Shown: in pieces, positions 8,733-17,877 of the stretch
Numbering within the stretch: the first letter of the stretch is position 1
Layout: each line of letters starts with the position of its first letter
Translations under genes and position numbers: made by a program
NCBI GenBank assembly: GCA_015152515.1
Contig: SUTV01000001.1
Coordinates: 1 to 64,000 of the forward strand
Direction of reading: 5' to 3'
Source of the DNA: Cyanobacteria bacterium SIG29
GTDB taxonomy: Bacteria > Cyanobacteriota > Vampirovibrionia > Gastranaerophilales > Gastranaerophilaceae
Length of the DNA stretch: 64,000 nt
The notes under the pieces: model-generated
The model's database searches: none
What the model saw: the letters and a program-made list of their open reading frames with translations, nothing else
Told to the model about the DNA's origin: nothing

Positions 8733-9698
8733 ATGAAATACTTAAGTTGCCGATATATTGAGCACGGGATGGATTTTGAACATACAAGGCTTGAAACTTG
8801 TTGTTTTACTTGTCATAGTGGCGGTGGAAGAATAACTCTTAAAAATGAATATAATGGTGAAGCAATAGATTGGCAAAAACTGTTTGATAAAAAAAGAAAA
8901 TATAGAATAGAACACAGAAAAGGTAATTTAATGCCAAATTGTGTTGGATGTATTTTTCTTGAAGAAAAAGAATGGGATGAAGAAGATTACATAAACTTCT
9001 TACAATTCAATTATTGGGTTGCATGTAATAGCAAATGTACTTATTGTTATGAAGTACAAAATAAAAAATTATTTGAAAAAATAAAACCATACAATACCGT
9101 TCCAATCATAAAAGAAATGATTGATAAAAATATTTTAAGACCAGGGGGAGAAGTTTCTTTTGGAGGTGGAGAACCAACAATAGCACCTGAATTTGAAGAA
9201 CTAATCAATCTTCTTGCAAATAGTGGTTTCAGAAACATGAGAATACACTCATCTGGTATTAAATTTTCACCAGCAATCGAAGCTGCAATAAAAAAAGGAG
9301 TACTTAATGTTGTTGTTTCTATTGATGCAGGTTGCGAGAAAACATATAAAAAAATAAAAAATGTTAATGCATATAAAAAAGTAATTGAAAACATGAAAAA
9401 ATATGCACAAGCAAACAAAAATGGTTACGGATTAATGACATCAAAATACATTATTATTCCAAATGTTAATGATAATAGAAAAGAAATAGATATGTGGATT
9501 GATAGTGTAGTAAAAGCTGGTGCAAAGTGGCTTGCTTTAGATATTGAAGATGTATGGTATAAAACAAATCGTTCAACAATTTCAACATATTATTTAGATT
9601 TAGTTAATTATGTTATTAACAGAGCAAACGAATTAGGAATGAAAATTGAATTATATGACAGAGCAAGAGGATTAAAAGAAGGAAAAAACATTCTTTAA
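8733..9698 (+). CDS. Radical SAM protein with N-terminal SPASM-like cysteine domain (paralogue D)
   Basis: The 321-residue protein has C98-x3-C102-x2-C105 (CNSKCTYC) and the GGGEP motif. The N-terminal cysteine domain has C6, C23, C24, C27 and C70-x2-C73, with EHG, CHSGGG and IDWQKLF signatures shared with paralogues A and C. It is divergent from the other three and has its own promoter. No short precursor-peptide gene was seen beside it; the next gene downstream is a papain-like protein. The role is unknown. Family membership is secure, substrate is not. Confidence 0.85.
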   Translation: MKYLSCRYIEHGMDFEHTRLETCCFTCHSGGGRITLKNEYNGEAIDWQKLFDKKRKYRIEHRKGNLMPNCVGCIFLEEKEWDEEDYINFLQFNYWVACNSKCTYCYEVQNKKLFEKIKPYNTVPIIKEMIDKNILRPGGEVSFGGGEPTIAPEFEELINLLANSGFRNMRIHSSGIKFSPAIEAAIKKGVLNVVVSIDAGCEKTYKKIKNVNAYKKVIENMKKYAQANKNGYGLMTSKYIIIPNVNDNRKEIDMWIDSVVKAGAKWLALDIEDVWYKTNRSTISTYYLDLVNYVINRANELGMKIELYDRARGLKEGKNIL

Positions 9699-9765
9699 CA
9701 TTTGTCATAAAATAGCAATTTTTTATGTTCATATTTTTTTATATAGAAGAAGGTAAAGTATTGCT

Positions 9766-11124
9766 ATGTTAAATATTCAAAGAATTAACAATTCTAACTA
9801 TATTTTTAATAGAAATAATACAAAGGTGAATGAAACACCTTCTAAAAATAATGCACTATGTAGCGTTCCAATGAAAAGCGTAGATAGTGCTAATTTAATG
9901 GCATACCATCCTTCATTTACTAGCAATAATACAATAGAAACTCAACCTTCAGAAAAGAAACAACTTGAAACTGTTCTATCTAAATTAGATAAACAAACAA
10001 AAGAAGTTGTTCACAGATTAGATCAACGAGGAATATTAGCGAACACTGATTCTAATGATGGTTCTTCTGTTTTAAACAATTTATATAAAATTGCAACAGA
10101 ACCTAGAATTAGAGGATTATCTGACAAACAAATTTTAACAGAAGTTATCAATGCACTAGATAATCCAACTTCAATAACACAAAAATTTGGAGATATTCCA
10201 AACGAAATTGCGAATGAAATTTCACAAGAAACTCAAAGCCCATTCCCTGAACAAGCAAAGAATGTTATTTCTTCTTCTTGTGTTGTGGCAAGTATGGAAT
10301 TTAATTTAGCAAGCAAAAAACCAGCAGAATTTGTAAGATTTGCTCAAGGTTTAAGCGGAAAAGATTATAGTGTTGATAAAAATATAAAAATGTCTGCAAT
10401 TTCAAATGGTACACTTTCTAGTTTGTGGCATTTAAGAGAATTCAACACAGAATATAAAATTTCTAACAACTGGGATGATGTTCAAATAAAAATAAAACCT
10501 GATAGAAATGCAATTGTTAGAGCAAGAGTTCAATCTTCATATAAAGATCCTAATGAACGTTCTTGCGTTGATGTATTAATACAATCAGCATTATTAAATT
10601 TAGGTTCTCAACACACTTATGATGCAATAACAGATGAAAGAACAGGTAAATTTAATTCAGATAAATCAGGTTTAACTGATTTTGAAAAAAACTTTGTAGA
10701 AGAAGTTGTGTTTGAACAACCAAAAATTTCAGTAGTTTATCAAAATTTAGATGAAAACGGAATATTAACAGGCTACAACTGTGAATTATCTGAAATGAAA
10801 CAACATATACTTAAATCATTAGAATTAGGTGAAAATGTAATTGTTGGATATACTCATTTAGATGAAAATAAACAAGTAAATGGTGGTCATGAAATCACTA
10901 TAACCGGTTACAAACAAGACAATCAAGGTAAAGGTTATTTTATTTGTAATGATACTGATGATAACAAAGATAACTTAATTCAAATTAGCGAAGAAAAACT
11001 ATTACCAGTTATTCATCATGCCGGAATTTCAAAAGCAGCATTAAGTGAAAATGATGTTGTAATTGAAGCTTGGAGAGAAATTGTTGATGAATTTCAAAAA
11101 ATGTTAAAAGAAGAACAAAAATAA
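9766..11124 (+). CDS. Putative papain-like (C39/C1-type) cysteine peptidase
   Basis: The 452-residue protein opens with a polar, Asn-rich stretch (INNSNYIFN) and an HPSF element near residue 49, resembling the S-F-G-K tag of other proteins here. A helical middle part leads to a Cys in ISSSCVVAS, near residue 169. A His follows in NGGHEITITGYK, then an Asp/Asn-rich turn NDTDDN. The Cys-His-Asn/Asp order and the GHxxxITGY context fit a papain-fold protease or a relative. No classical signal peptide is present. It is a single gene ended by the hairpin at 11145. Other possibilities are a transglutaminase-like or an inactive papain-fold protein. Confidence 0.6.
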   Translation: MLNIQRINNSNYIFNRNNTKVNETPSKNNALCSVPMKSVDSANLMAYHPSFTSNNTIETQPSEKKQLETVLSKLDKQTKEVVHRLDQRGILANTDSNDGSSVLNNLYKIATEPRIRGLSDKQILTEVINALDNPTSITQKFGDIPNEIANEISQETQSPFPEQAKNVISSSCVVASMEFNLASKKPAEFVRFAQGLSGKDYSVDKNIKMSAISNGTLSSLWHLREFNTEYKISNNWDDVQIKIKPDRNAIVRARVQSSYKDPNERSCVDVLIQSALLNLGSQHTYDAITDERTGKFNSDKSGLTDFEKNFVEEVVFEQPKISVVYQNLDENGILTGYNCELSEMKQHILKSLELGENVIVGYTHLDENKQVNGGHEITITGYKQDNQGKGYFICNDTDDNKDNLIQISEEKLLPVIHHAGISKAALSENDVVIEAWREIVDEFQKMLKEEQK

Positions 11125-11144
11125 AAAAATTTTTTATATAAAAA

Positions 11145-11173
11145 AAAGAACGATATTACTATCGTTCTTTTTT
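11145..11173. terminator. Bidirectional intrinsic terminator
   Basis: An 11-base-pair stem (AAAGAACGATA with its complement) encloses a TTAC loop, with A and T runs on either side. It can end both the rightward peptidase gene and the leftward repeat lipoprotein gene. Confidence 0.85.
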
Positions 11174-11191
11174 GTATTTGATTATTTTCGA

Positions 11192-14080
11192 TTAAACAGT
11201 TACATTTAAACCTTGATTTTGTTTAGTTGCTGCTTTATCTATAAAGAAATTAGTTAATCTACTCATCATTGAAGAGTTTGCTTGTGCTGATTGAGCAGAA
11301 GCTGTTTGAACTACAACTGGTGCTTCAGAAGTACTAGCTGCTAAAGATATACTTGGTTCTTCTTCATTAACGATTGGCTCATCAGCTGGAACATCATCAC
11401 ATCCTTCATCAGGAGCTTGAGTTGGAGCTTGAGTTGGAGCTTCAGTAGGCGCTTGTGTTGGAGCCTCTGTTGGAGCTTGAGTTGGAGCTTCAGTTGGAGC
11501 TTGTGTAGGAGCTTCATCTGGGAATCCAGGTTCTGGTTCTTCAATTACAGGCTCAGATGGCTGAGTTGGGCATTCTGTAGGCGCTTGTGTTGGAGCTTCA
11601 GTTGGAGCTTCAGTTGGAGCTTCAGTTGGAGCTTCAGTAGGCGCTTGAGTTGGAGCTTCAGTTGGCACTTCAGTTGGAGCCTCTGTTGGAGCTTCTGTTG
11701 GGAAACCAGGTTCTGGTTCATCAATTATAGGTTCAGATGGCTGAGTTGGACATTCTGTAGGAACTTCTGTTGGAGTTTCAGTTGGAACTTCAGTTGGAGT
11801 TTCTGTAGGAATTTCTGTTGGAGCCTCTGTTGGAGCTTCTGTAGGAACTTCTGTTGGAGTTTCAGTTGGATCTATAACTGGAACATCTGTTGCAGTTGGC
11901 ATTGTTGGAAGTTCAGGTTCTGTTGTTGGATCGATAACAGGAACATCTGTAGCTGTTGGCTGAGTTGGAAGTGTTGGACCTGTTGGATCTGTTGGAACAG
12001 TTGGTTCAGTTGGAACTGTTGGTTCTGTTGGAACTTCTGTTGGAAGAGTTGGATCTTCTTCTGGAACAGTTGGCTCTGTTGGTTCAGTTGGACAAGTTGG
12101 CTCAGTTGGAACAGTTGGTTGAGTTGGTTCTGTTGGCTGAGTTGGTTCTGTTGGTTGAGTTGGCTCAGTTGGTTGAGTTGGCTCAGTTGGTTGAGTTGGT
12201 TCTGTTGGCTGAGTTGGTTCTGTTGGTTGAGTTGGCTCAGTTGGCTGAGTTGGCTCAGTTGGCTGAGTTGGTTCTGTTGGTTGAGTTGGCTCAGTTGGTT
12301 GAGTTGGCTCAGTTGGTTGAGTTGGCTCAGTTGGTTGAGTTGGTTGAGTTGGCTCAGTTGGTTTTGTTGGTTCTGTAGGTTTTGTTGGTTGTGTTGGTTC
12401 TTCAGGTTTTTCAACAGCAACCATTTGTTTACATAAATTAATTCTATAAGTAAATTGAGGAAGGTTTAATTTTACACCATCAACAAATTTAGAATTACCA
12501 TCTTTATCAACAAAACTGAAATCATTCATTCTTGCTAAATTAATTGTTGAATTTTGAATAATTTCTTCTAAAGATTTACCTTCAACATCATAATCAGGAT
12601 TTACATCAAAAACACCATAATTATGAACACCATTTTTATCTTCCATTGGAGCTGCAAAAATATCTAAATTTGCATATACAACTTGTTGTAAAATTTGGCT
12701 AGCAAATTGTTCTCCATATTCAATATCATCATTCATTACCAATTGACCATCTTTAACATATGCAAATGCACCTTGTTTATCTGGTGATTGGTAGAATTGT
12801 AAAACATCTACTAAGCTATATACATCACCTGCTGCCATTTTATCACCTTGTCTATCAACAATTAGAATAGACTTATCATCTTTACCATCAATAGCAATTG
12901 ATGGAGAAATTTGATAAATGATTGCATTTCTATCACCATCTGTATAAGCAGCATCGTGAGCTTGGTTTCTTAATGTTGTAACGCTTGGTAATGTAATACC
13001 AACGATTAAATCTTGTGTATTAGCTTCAATTACTCTGTTAAGATCATCAATACTACCTGTATTAAGAATTTCGAAGAAGTTCATATCATCTAATACATAT
13101 TCAAATTCTTTTGCATTTTCTGGAGCATTAACAATTGCATATACAATATCTCTATATGCTTCATCATTAATATCTTCACCATATGCAGAATGAACCATAT
13201 CTGCGAAAGATGAATATTCACCATCTAATAATTGGTCTTCACCTTTTACAATACTTGCACTATTAATACTTGGAGCATATGTATTTGATGATTGACAGAA
13301 TGTAACATCATCTTTTTCTGTTCCTTGAACTTGATATACAATATCAGGAATAATTAATAATCTTGTATCTAATGCTTGATCTGAACTAGATTTTCCTTGA
13401 TATAGATTTAATGAAGCAATATCATCATAGCTATCTGCATTATCACCTAATTCTAAATGAACATATCTAGATAATGATGGATTAGCTTGAATTACTTCGT
13501 CAATAAATTTATTTCTTAAGAAATCAACATATTCTGGATCTTGAGCATCAATTGCTTCAGAATATGTTTTTGCAAAAATTTCGCCTAATGTATTACCTTC
13601 AGAAACATCTTCAGATTTTTCTTCAGTGATTGTAACAATTACTGATCCTTGATCATTTCTAGGTAAATCTTTATCTGGTGTATAAACAACTTGACCTTTA
13701 ACATTTGTAAAATAGAATTCTGTTACAGGCATTGAAACAAATCCAACATCAACTAAAGAAATTTTTGAACCAGCTGGATTTGCAGCATCTAAATTAGCAC
13801 CCATTTGGTCAAGTGTTTCTTGTGAACCTTGAGCTTGTTGTTCACTTTGATTTACTGATGGAGGAAGAGTATTTTGAGCTGGACCACAACCACTCAATGA
13901 AGTTACTAATGCCATTAAAGCACCAGCACCAGCACCAGCTCTTACCATATTTGCTTTTGATATATGACCTTTTTCGTCTTTACCAAAAGTTACTGATTGA
14001 TAATTATTATTTTGTTGTTTATTTTGTATATTTTTTAATTTAATGTTTGGGATATTTGCAGAAATATTGCTAATTCTCAT
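11192..14080 (-). CDS. Large lipoprotein with long Pro-Thr-Glu repeat stalk
   Basis: The 962-residue protein starts after AAGGAG. The first 50 residues contain the V-T-F-G-K tag (30-34). A hydrophobic stretch ending in a lipobox-like LSGC follows, implying export and lipidation despite the unusually long N-region. Residues of about 70-550 form an unrecognised globular region. About 330 residues of tandem TEPTQP units then give way to TEAPTQA/TEVPTE-type units, broken by two copies of a PSEPxIxEPEPGFP spacer. A short non-repetitive tail closes the protein. Such acidic proline stalks usually span the cell wall or present a domain at the surface. No enzymatic motif was seen. Confidence 0.8.
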   Translation of the reverse strand: MRISNISANIPNIKLKNIQNKQQNNNYQSVTFGKDEKGHISKANMVRAGAGAGALMALVTSLSGCGPAQNTLPPSVNQSEQQAQGSQETLDQMGANLDAANPAGSKISLVDVGFVSMPVTEFYFTNVKGQVVYTPDKDLPRNDQGSVIVTITEEKSEDVSEGNTLGEIFAKTYSEAIDAQDPEYVDFLRNKFIDEVIQANPSLSRYVHLELGDNADSYDDIASLNLYQGKSSSDQALDTRLLIIPDIVYQVQGTEKDDVTFCQSSNTYAPSINSASIVKGEDQLLDGEYSSFADMVHSAYGEDINDEAYRDIVYAIVNAPENAKEFEYVLDDMNFFEILNTGSIDDLNRVIEANTQDLIVGITLPSVTTLRNQAHDAAYTDGDRNAIIYQISPSIAIDGKDDKSILIVDRQGDKMAAGDVYSLVDVLQFYQSPDKQGAFAYVKDGQLVMNDDIEYGEQFASQILQQVVYANLDIFAAPMEDKNGVHNYGVFDVNPDYDVEGKSLEEIIQNSTINLARMNDFSFVDKDGNSKFVDGVKLNLPQFTYRINLCKQMVAVEKPEEPTQPTKPTEPTKPTEPTQPTQPTEPTQPTEPTQPTEPTQPTEPTQPTEPTQPTEPTQPTEPTQPTEPTQPTEPTQPTEPTQPTEPTQPTEPTQPTVPTEPTCPTEPTEPTVPEEDPTLPTEVPTEPTVPTEPTVPTDPTGPTLPTQPTATDVPVIDPTTEPELPTMPTATDVPVIDPTETPTEVPTEAPTEAPTEIPTETPTEVPTETPTEVPTECPTQPSEPIIDEPEPGFPTEAPTEAPTEVPTEAPTQAPTEAPTEAPTEAPTEAPTQAPTECPTQPSEPVIEEPEPGFPDEAPTQAPTEAPTQAPTEAPTQAPTEAPTQAPTQAPDEGCDDVPADEPIVNEEEPSISLAASTSEAPVVVQTASAQSAQANSSMMSRLTNFFIDKAATKQNQGLNVTV
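11408..12412 (-). repeat. Tandem Pro-Thr-Glu coding repeats
   Basis: Two repeat blocks lie within the lipoprotein gene. Bases of about 12080-12412 encode near-identical 6-residue TEPTQP units (18-base periodicity). Bases of about 11408-11860 encode TEAPTQAP/TEVPTE units. The GGTTGAGTTGGC-type unit recurs many times on the plus strand with only synonymous changes, which favours length change by slippage. Open frames on the plus strand here are artefacts of the repeat. Confidence 0.9.
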
Positions 14081-14256
14081 CTAAACTTACTCCTTGATAT
14101 AAAATAATCTAATTAACTAATGACTGAACATATAAAAAATTGCGAAAATCATGTTTGGAAAAAAGATTATTTTTACATTTATTAACAATAAGTTATAATT
14201 TAAACCCTTGCGATAATGAAAAAATAAATATATTATTAAAAAAGGAGTTTATAGGA

Positions 14257-14481
14257 ATGGGAAAATCTAAAAAAAGAAATTTTCATAAAAGCACAGATGA
14301 ACTTGGCTCTATTTTGAAAAGAGATGATGTAATATTTGATATTATTTCAGATATAAAAAGTAATAAGCTTTCAGATAAAACCCAAAAGCTTATTAATTTA
14401 TTTGGTATAACAGCTGAAGAACTTTCTGAAGCCGGAGCTTCTTTTGAAGAAATCTCTAGCATCAAACAATTTATTTATTAA
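14257..14481 (+). CDS. Small conserved-looking helical protein of unknown function
   Basis: The 74-residue protein has a basic N-terminus (MGKSKKRNFHK) followed by an acidic helical body. I start it at 14257 because AAGGAG lies 9 bases upstream; the longer TTG-started frame from 14140 has no ribosome site. The C-terminal stretch with ITAEELSEAGASFEEIS is reminiscent of helical protein-interaction domains, but I do not recognise a family. The last 11 bases overlap the 3' end of hisS on the other strand. Confidence 0.6.
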   Translation: MGKSKKRNFHKSTDELGSILKRDDVIFDIISDIKSNKLSDKTQKLINLFGITAEELSEAGASFEEISSIKQFIY

Positions 14482-15703
14482 TTTTTATAAGTTCTTCAAA
14501 TGTTTTTCTTTCCTGAGTCGCGTTAGATAAATCCTTAATAGTATAATAATTATTTTTTAATTCATCTTCACCAATAATTACCGCATATTTTGCAATTTTA
14601 GAAGCTTTTTCAAGCTGTTTTGCAAATTTTCTAGAATTATAATCTAACTCTGCAGAAAAACCATTTTTTCTTAATTGAACTAATAATTTGAAAGCTTCCA
14701 ATTGATTATCAGATACAACAAAGAAATCTAACTTATCTTGTTCAACTTGTGGAATTAAAGCATTAAGTCTTTCAACACCCATTGCCCATCCAACTGCAGG
14801 TGTATGAACTCCACCCAAAGTTTCAACCAAGCCATCATATCTTCCACCACCACAAACAGCATTTTGTGAACCTAATGAATTAGATTTAATTTCAAAAACT
14901 GTTTTAGTATAGTAGTCTAAACCTCTTACCAAGAATGTATTTTCTTCATATTTTATATTCAAGGCATCTAAATATGATTTTAATTTATCATAGTGAGTTG
15001 AACACTCATCACATAAATTAATGCCAGATACAGCTTCTTTTAAATTATATTCTTCAAATAATTTATTACATGTTTCATTTTTACAATCTAAAATTCTTAA
15101 AGGATTTTTTTCATATCTAGATTTGCAATCTTCACAAAGACCATCTAAAAATGGAGCAATCGCCTTTTTTAAATTTTCTTTATATTCTTTTCTACATACA
15201 TTACAACCTAATGAATTAATTTCTACAACTAAATCATTCAAGCCTAATCCTTTTAAAAATTCAGTAGCAAGCATGATACATTCAGCATCAGCAGAAGCAT
15301 CTTGAACACCAAACATTTCAACACCAATTTGATGGAATTGTCTTTGTCTTCCAGCCTGAGGTCTTTCATATCTAAACATTGGTCCTTTATACCATAATTT
15401 TACAGGTGGACTTTCTCTATGAAAACCATGCTCTAAATATGCTCTAACAACGCCAGCTGTATTTTCAGGACGAAGTGTCAAACTTCTATCACTTTTGATA
15501 AAAGTGTACATTTCCTTATTAACAATATCTGTTGTATCACCAACTCCGCGTTCAAATAAATCAGTATCTTCAAAAATAGGAGTTCTAATCTCTTTAACAT
15601 TTGCTCTTGAAAAAACTTCATTAGCAACTTTTTCAATATGTTGCCAATTAGTAATTTCATTTGGCAATATATCTTTTGTTCCTTTTGGTGCTTTTATACT
15701 CAT
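14471..15703 (-). CDS. hisS: Histidine--tRNA ligase
   Basis: The 410-residue class II synthetase charges tRNA-His. Visible motifs include KGTKDILP at the N-terminus, motif 2 around RPENTAGVVRAYLEHG and FRYERPQAGRQRQFHQ, and the histidine-binding RGLDYYTKTVFE and GGGRYDGL. The internal cysteine pairs (CNVC, CEDC, CDEC) are common in one bacterial HisRS branch. The ATG follows GAGAGGTAATT. That ribosome site is part of a perfect palindrome at 15710-15723, so initiation might be modulated. Confidence 0.97.
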   Translation of the reverse strand: MSIKAPKGTKDILPNEITNWQHIEKVANEVFSRANVKEIRTPIFEDTDLFERGVGDTTDIVNKEMYTFIKSDRSLTLRPENTAGVVRAYLEHGFHRESPPVKLWYKGPMFRYERPQAGRQRQFHQIGVEMFGVQDASADAECIMLATEFLKGLGLNDLVVEINSLGCNVCRKEYKENLKKAIAPFLDGLCEDCKSRYEKNPLRILDCKNETCNKLFEEYNLKEAVSGINLCDECSTHYDKLKSYLDALNIKYEENTFLVRGLDYYTKTVFEIKSNSLGSQNAVCGGGRYDGLVETLGGVHTPAVGWAMGVERLNALIPQVEQDKLDFFVVSDNQLEAFKLLVQLRKNGFSAELDYNSRKFAKQLEKASKIAKYAVIIGEDELKNNYYTIKDLSNATQERKTFEELIKINK

Positions 15704-15709
15704 AATTAC

Positions 15710-15723
15710 CTCTCTTAAGAGAG
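15710..15723. promoter_or_regulatory. Palindrome covering the hisS ribosome-binding site
   Basis: The 14-base perfect palindrome CTCTCTTAAGAGAG lies just before hisS, and its downstream half contributes the purine-rich ribosome site. On the minus strand a TATAAT sequence (15724-15729) sits immediately upstream. It may be an operator or an RNA hairpin; no factor can be named. Confidence 0.4.
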
Positions 15724-15741
15724 ATTATATAATAAACAAAA

Positions 15742-17421
15742 TTAACTTTTAAGATTTAATGGGATACTAACTATAAATTCAGTGCCAACATCTTCTTTTG
15801 AAACAAAAGAAATAGTGCCTTTATGCAATTCTACAATTTTTTTAGAAATCGATAATCCAAGTCCTGTTCCCATTCCAATTTTTTTAGTAGTATATCCAAC
15901 GTTAAAAATTTTGTTTTGCTGATTTTGAGGAATTCCACAACCGTTATCTTTTATTTTTACAATTAAATTAACATCATCATACGAAGTAATTATTTCGATT
16001 ATTCCATCTTTATCTGAATTTAAAATACTATGACATGCATTAACTAATAAATTCATAAAAACCTGATTTAACATATTTACTCTACACATTAAATTAGGAA
16101 GTTGAGCATAATTTTTAACAACTTTAATATTATTTTTTAATTCATGCGCCATTAATTTTAATGTTAAATCTAATTCTTTATTGATATCAGCTTCTTGGAG
16201 TTCAGCTTCATCAAGTCGAACAAATCTTTTTAACGATTTAACAATATTTGAAATTCTTTGTACAGCTTCAATATCAATATCATTTAATTCAGTTAAAATT
16301 TCCAATTGATTTTTATCTAAACTTTGCTTATCTTTAATCAGTTTAGAAATCATTGAACTGTTAGAATTAATAGAAGCCAATGGGGTATTAATTTCATGTG
16401 CAACACCAGAAACCAATTGACCAACAGAAGCCATTTTTTCAGTATTAATTAATTGAATTTGAGTTTCTTTCAATTCTTTTAATGTTATTTCTAATTTTTT
16501 ATTCTTTTTATTTAATTGATGAATTAATCCAGCTTGAATAATAGAACTAGCAAGCTGAACAGATATAGACTGCAAAATTTCAGAATTATCTTCTAAATTA
16601 AACTTATGTTTTGTAAAGGTTACAATAATACCTAATAATTTATTTTTATTATAAACAGGAATAATTACCCTTGTAACACCTCGTGGCAAAATTTCAGAAG
16701 AATTATGGAATTCTTTTATACAAGAAGAAACAACAATTTCTTTATTCTTAATTTTGCTAATAATATCATCTTCGTACTGAGTAATAACACCAATATCAGA
16801 ACAATTAACACAATATTTTATTTCAAAAGAGTTTTTTTCTTTCATTGAAAAATAAGTTTTATATGAGCCAATTAAATTATTAATTTCTTCTAGGGCAGAA
16901 GATAAAACGGTTTCAATGTCATTAGTTTCTCTAATAACAAGCGAAATTCGATTAATAATACCCATTTTTAAAACTTGAGTTTGAGATAATTCTTGTTGTT
17001 TTAAAAATTTATCTGCCGTTTCTTTTACATCATTATAATTATTCTCTAGTTTAAAATATTTGTCTTTTAAACCAATTAACTCTTGAGAAGAAGTAACGTC
17101 TTTAAATACCAAAATTTTATATTTATCAAAATCAAATGAATATATATAATAATATTTATACTCTTCCTTTAAATTTTGAAAAGAACAAATAGTATGAACA
17201 TTTTCTTTATTTTTCAAGATAATATCTATTGGAGTGACATTCGTAAAACTATCCGAAGATAAAAAGCACAAATTAAAATTAAAACGCTTTTTTAATCTCT
17301 CAAAAGAAGAAAAACCACTAAATTCAGAAACAAATAAATTATTTTTAAAAACAATCTGTTTGTCACTATTAAAAGCACAAACAGAATCAGTTAAATTATT
17401 TAAAAATTCTAAATTTTCCAT
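15742..17421 (-). CDS. Cytoplasmic sensor histidine kinase (PAS/GAF-type input)
   Basis: The 559-residue protein has no membrane segment. Residues of about 1-115 look like a PAS-type domain, a coiled coil follows, and about 150-290 resembles a GAF domain. Another coiled coil leads to the phospho-acceptor His342 in the H-box (SGVAHEINTPLASI). The ATPase domain shows an N-box, DNGCGIP and GMGTGLGLSI. No response regulator gene is adjacent, so its partner is elsewhere; the NarL regulator at 50215 is one candidate. It sits 6 bases after the DUF212 gene in the leftward block and 38 bases before hisS. Confidence 0.85.
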   Translation of the reverse strand: MENLEFLNNLTDSVCAFNSDKQIVFKNNLFVSEFSGFSSFERLKKRFNFNLCFLSSDSFTNVTPIDIILKNKENVHTICSFQNLKEEYKYYYIYSFDFDKYKILVFKDVTSSQELIGLKDKYFKLENNYNDVKETADKFLKQQELSQTQVLKMGIINRISLVIRETNDIETVLSSALEEINNLIGSYKTYFSMKEKNSFEIKYCVNCSDIGVITQYEDDIISKIKNKEIVVSSCIKEFHNSSEILPRGVTRVIIPVYNKNKLLGIIVTFTKHKFNLEDNSEILQSISVQLASSIIQAGLIHQLNKKNKKLEITLKELKETQIQLINTEKMASVGQLVSGVAHEINTPLASINSNSSMISKLIKDKQSLDKNQLEILTELNDIDIEAVQRISNIVKSLKRFVRLDEAELQEADINKELDLTLKLMAHELKNNIKVVKNYAQLPNLMCRVNMLNQVFMNLLVNACHSILNSDKDGIIEIITSYDDVNLIVKIKDNGCGIPQNQQNKIFNVGYTTKKIGMGTGLGLSISKKIVELHKGTISFVSKEDVGTEFIVSIPLNLKS

Positions 17422-17427
17422 TATTCC

Positions 17428-17877
17428 CTATTGAAATAAATAATAATGATTTATAAATGCAAGAGTAATACCTAATAAAGCACCAACAAAAACTTCAAAA
17501 GGTGTATGTCCTAATAATTCTTTTAATCTATCAGATTGCATTTGACCATTATTATAAAAATCATCACGAATTTTGTTTAAACAAGCTGCAATTTTACCTG
17601 TTGAACGTCTTAAACCTGCAGCATCATACATAACAACAAGTGAATAGCCAAGTGCAATTGCAAATTCTATAGAATCGAAACCACAAATGAAACCAACAGT
17701 TGTTGATAATGAAATAACACCAGCAGTATGAGAACTTGGCATACCGCCTGTTGTGGCTAAAACTTGAAAATCAACTTTTCTAGTTTTAATAAAATGACCA
17801 ATAAACTTTAATAACTGAGCCACAAAAGCAGCTTCAAGTCCATTAACTATAATTTCATAACTTGTATTTAAGAACAT
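17428..17877 (-). CDS. Divergent PAP2-family membrane protein (DUF212)
   Basis: The 149-residue membrane protein matches the DUF212 family (YuiD-like, distantly related to PAP2 phosphatases). It shows GGMPSSHTAGV and YDAAGLRRSTGK, which correspond to the phosphatase-like motifs, plus several hydrophobic helices. Its start overlaps the end of ispA by 10 bases. A role in dephosphorylating isoprenyl phosphates would suit the neighbourhood but is inference. Confidence 0.85.
   Translation of the reverse strand: MFLNTSYEIIVNGLEAAFVAQLLKFIGHFIKTRKVDFQVLATTGGMPSSHTAGVISLSTTVGFICGFDSIEFAIALGYSLVVMYDAAGLRRSTGKIAACLNKIRDDFYNNGQMQSDRLKELLGHTPFEVFVGALLGITLAFINHYYLFQ

Noticed and set aside
11408-12412. 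CRISPR array
   Set aside because: The repeats are contiguous coding units with no spacers of unique sequence.
11417-12436. Long open frames on both strands through the Pro-Thr-Glu repeat
   Set aside because: They are shadows of the 18-base repeat, rich in Trp/Ser/Leu with no ribosome site; the minus-strand frame is the gene.
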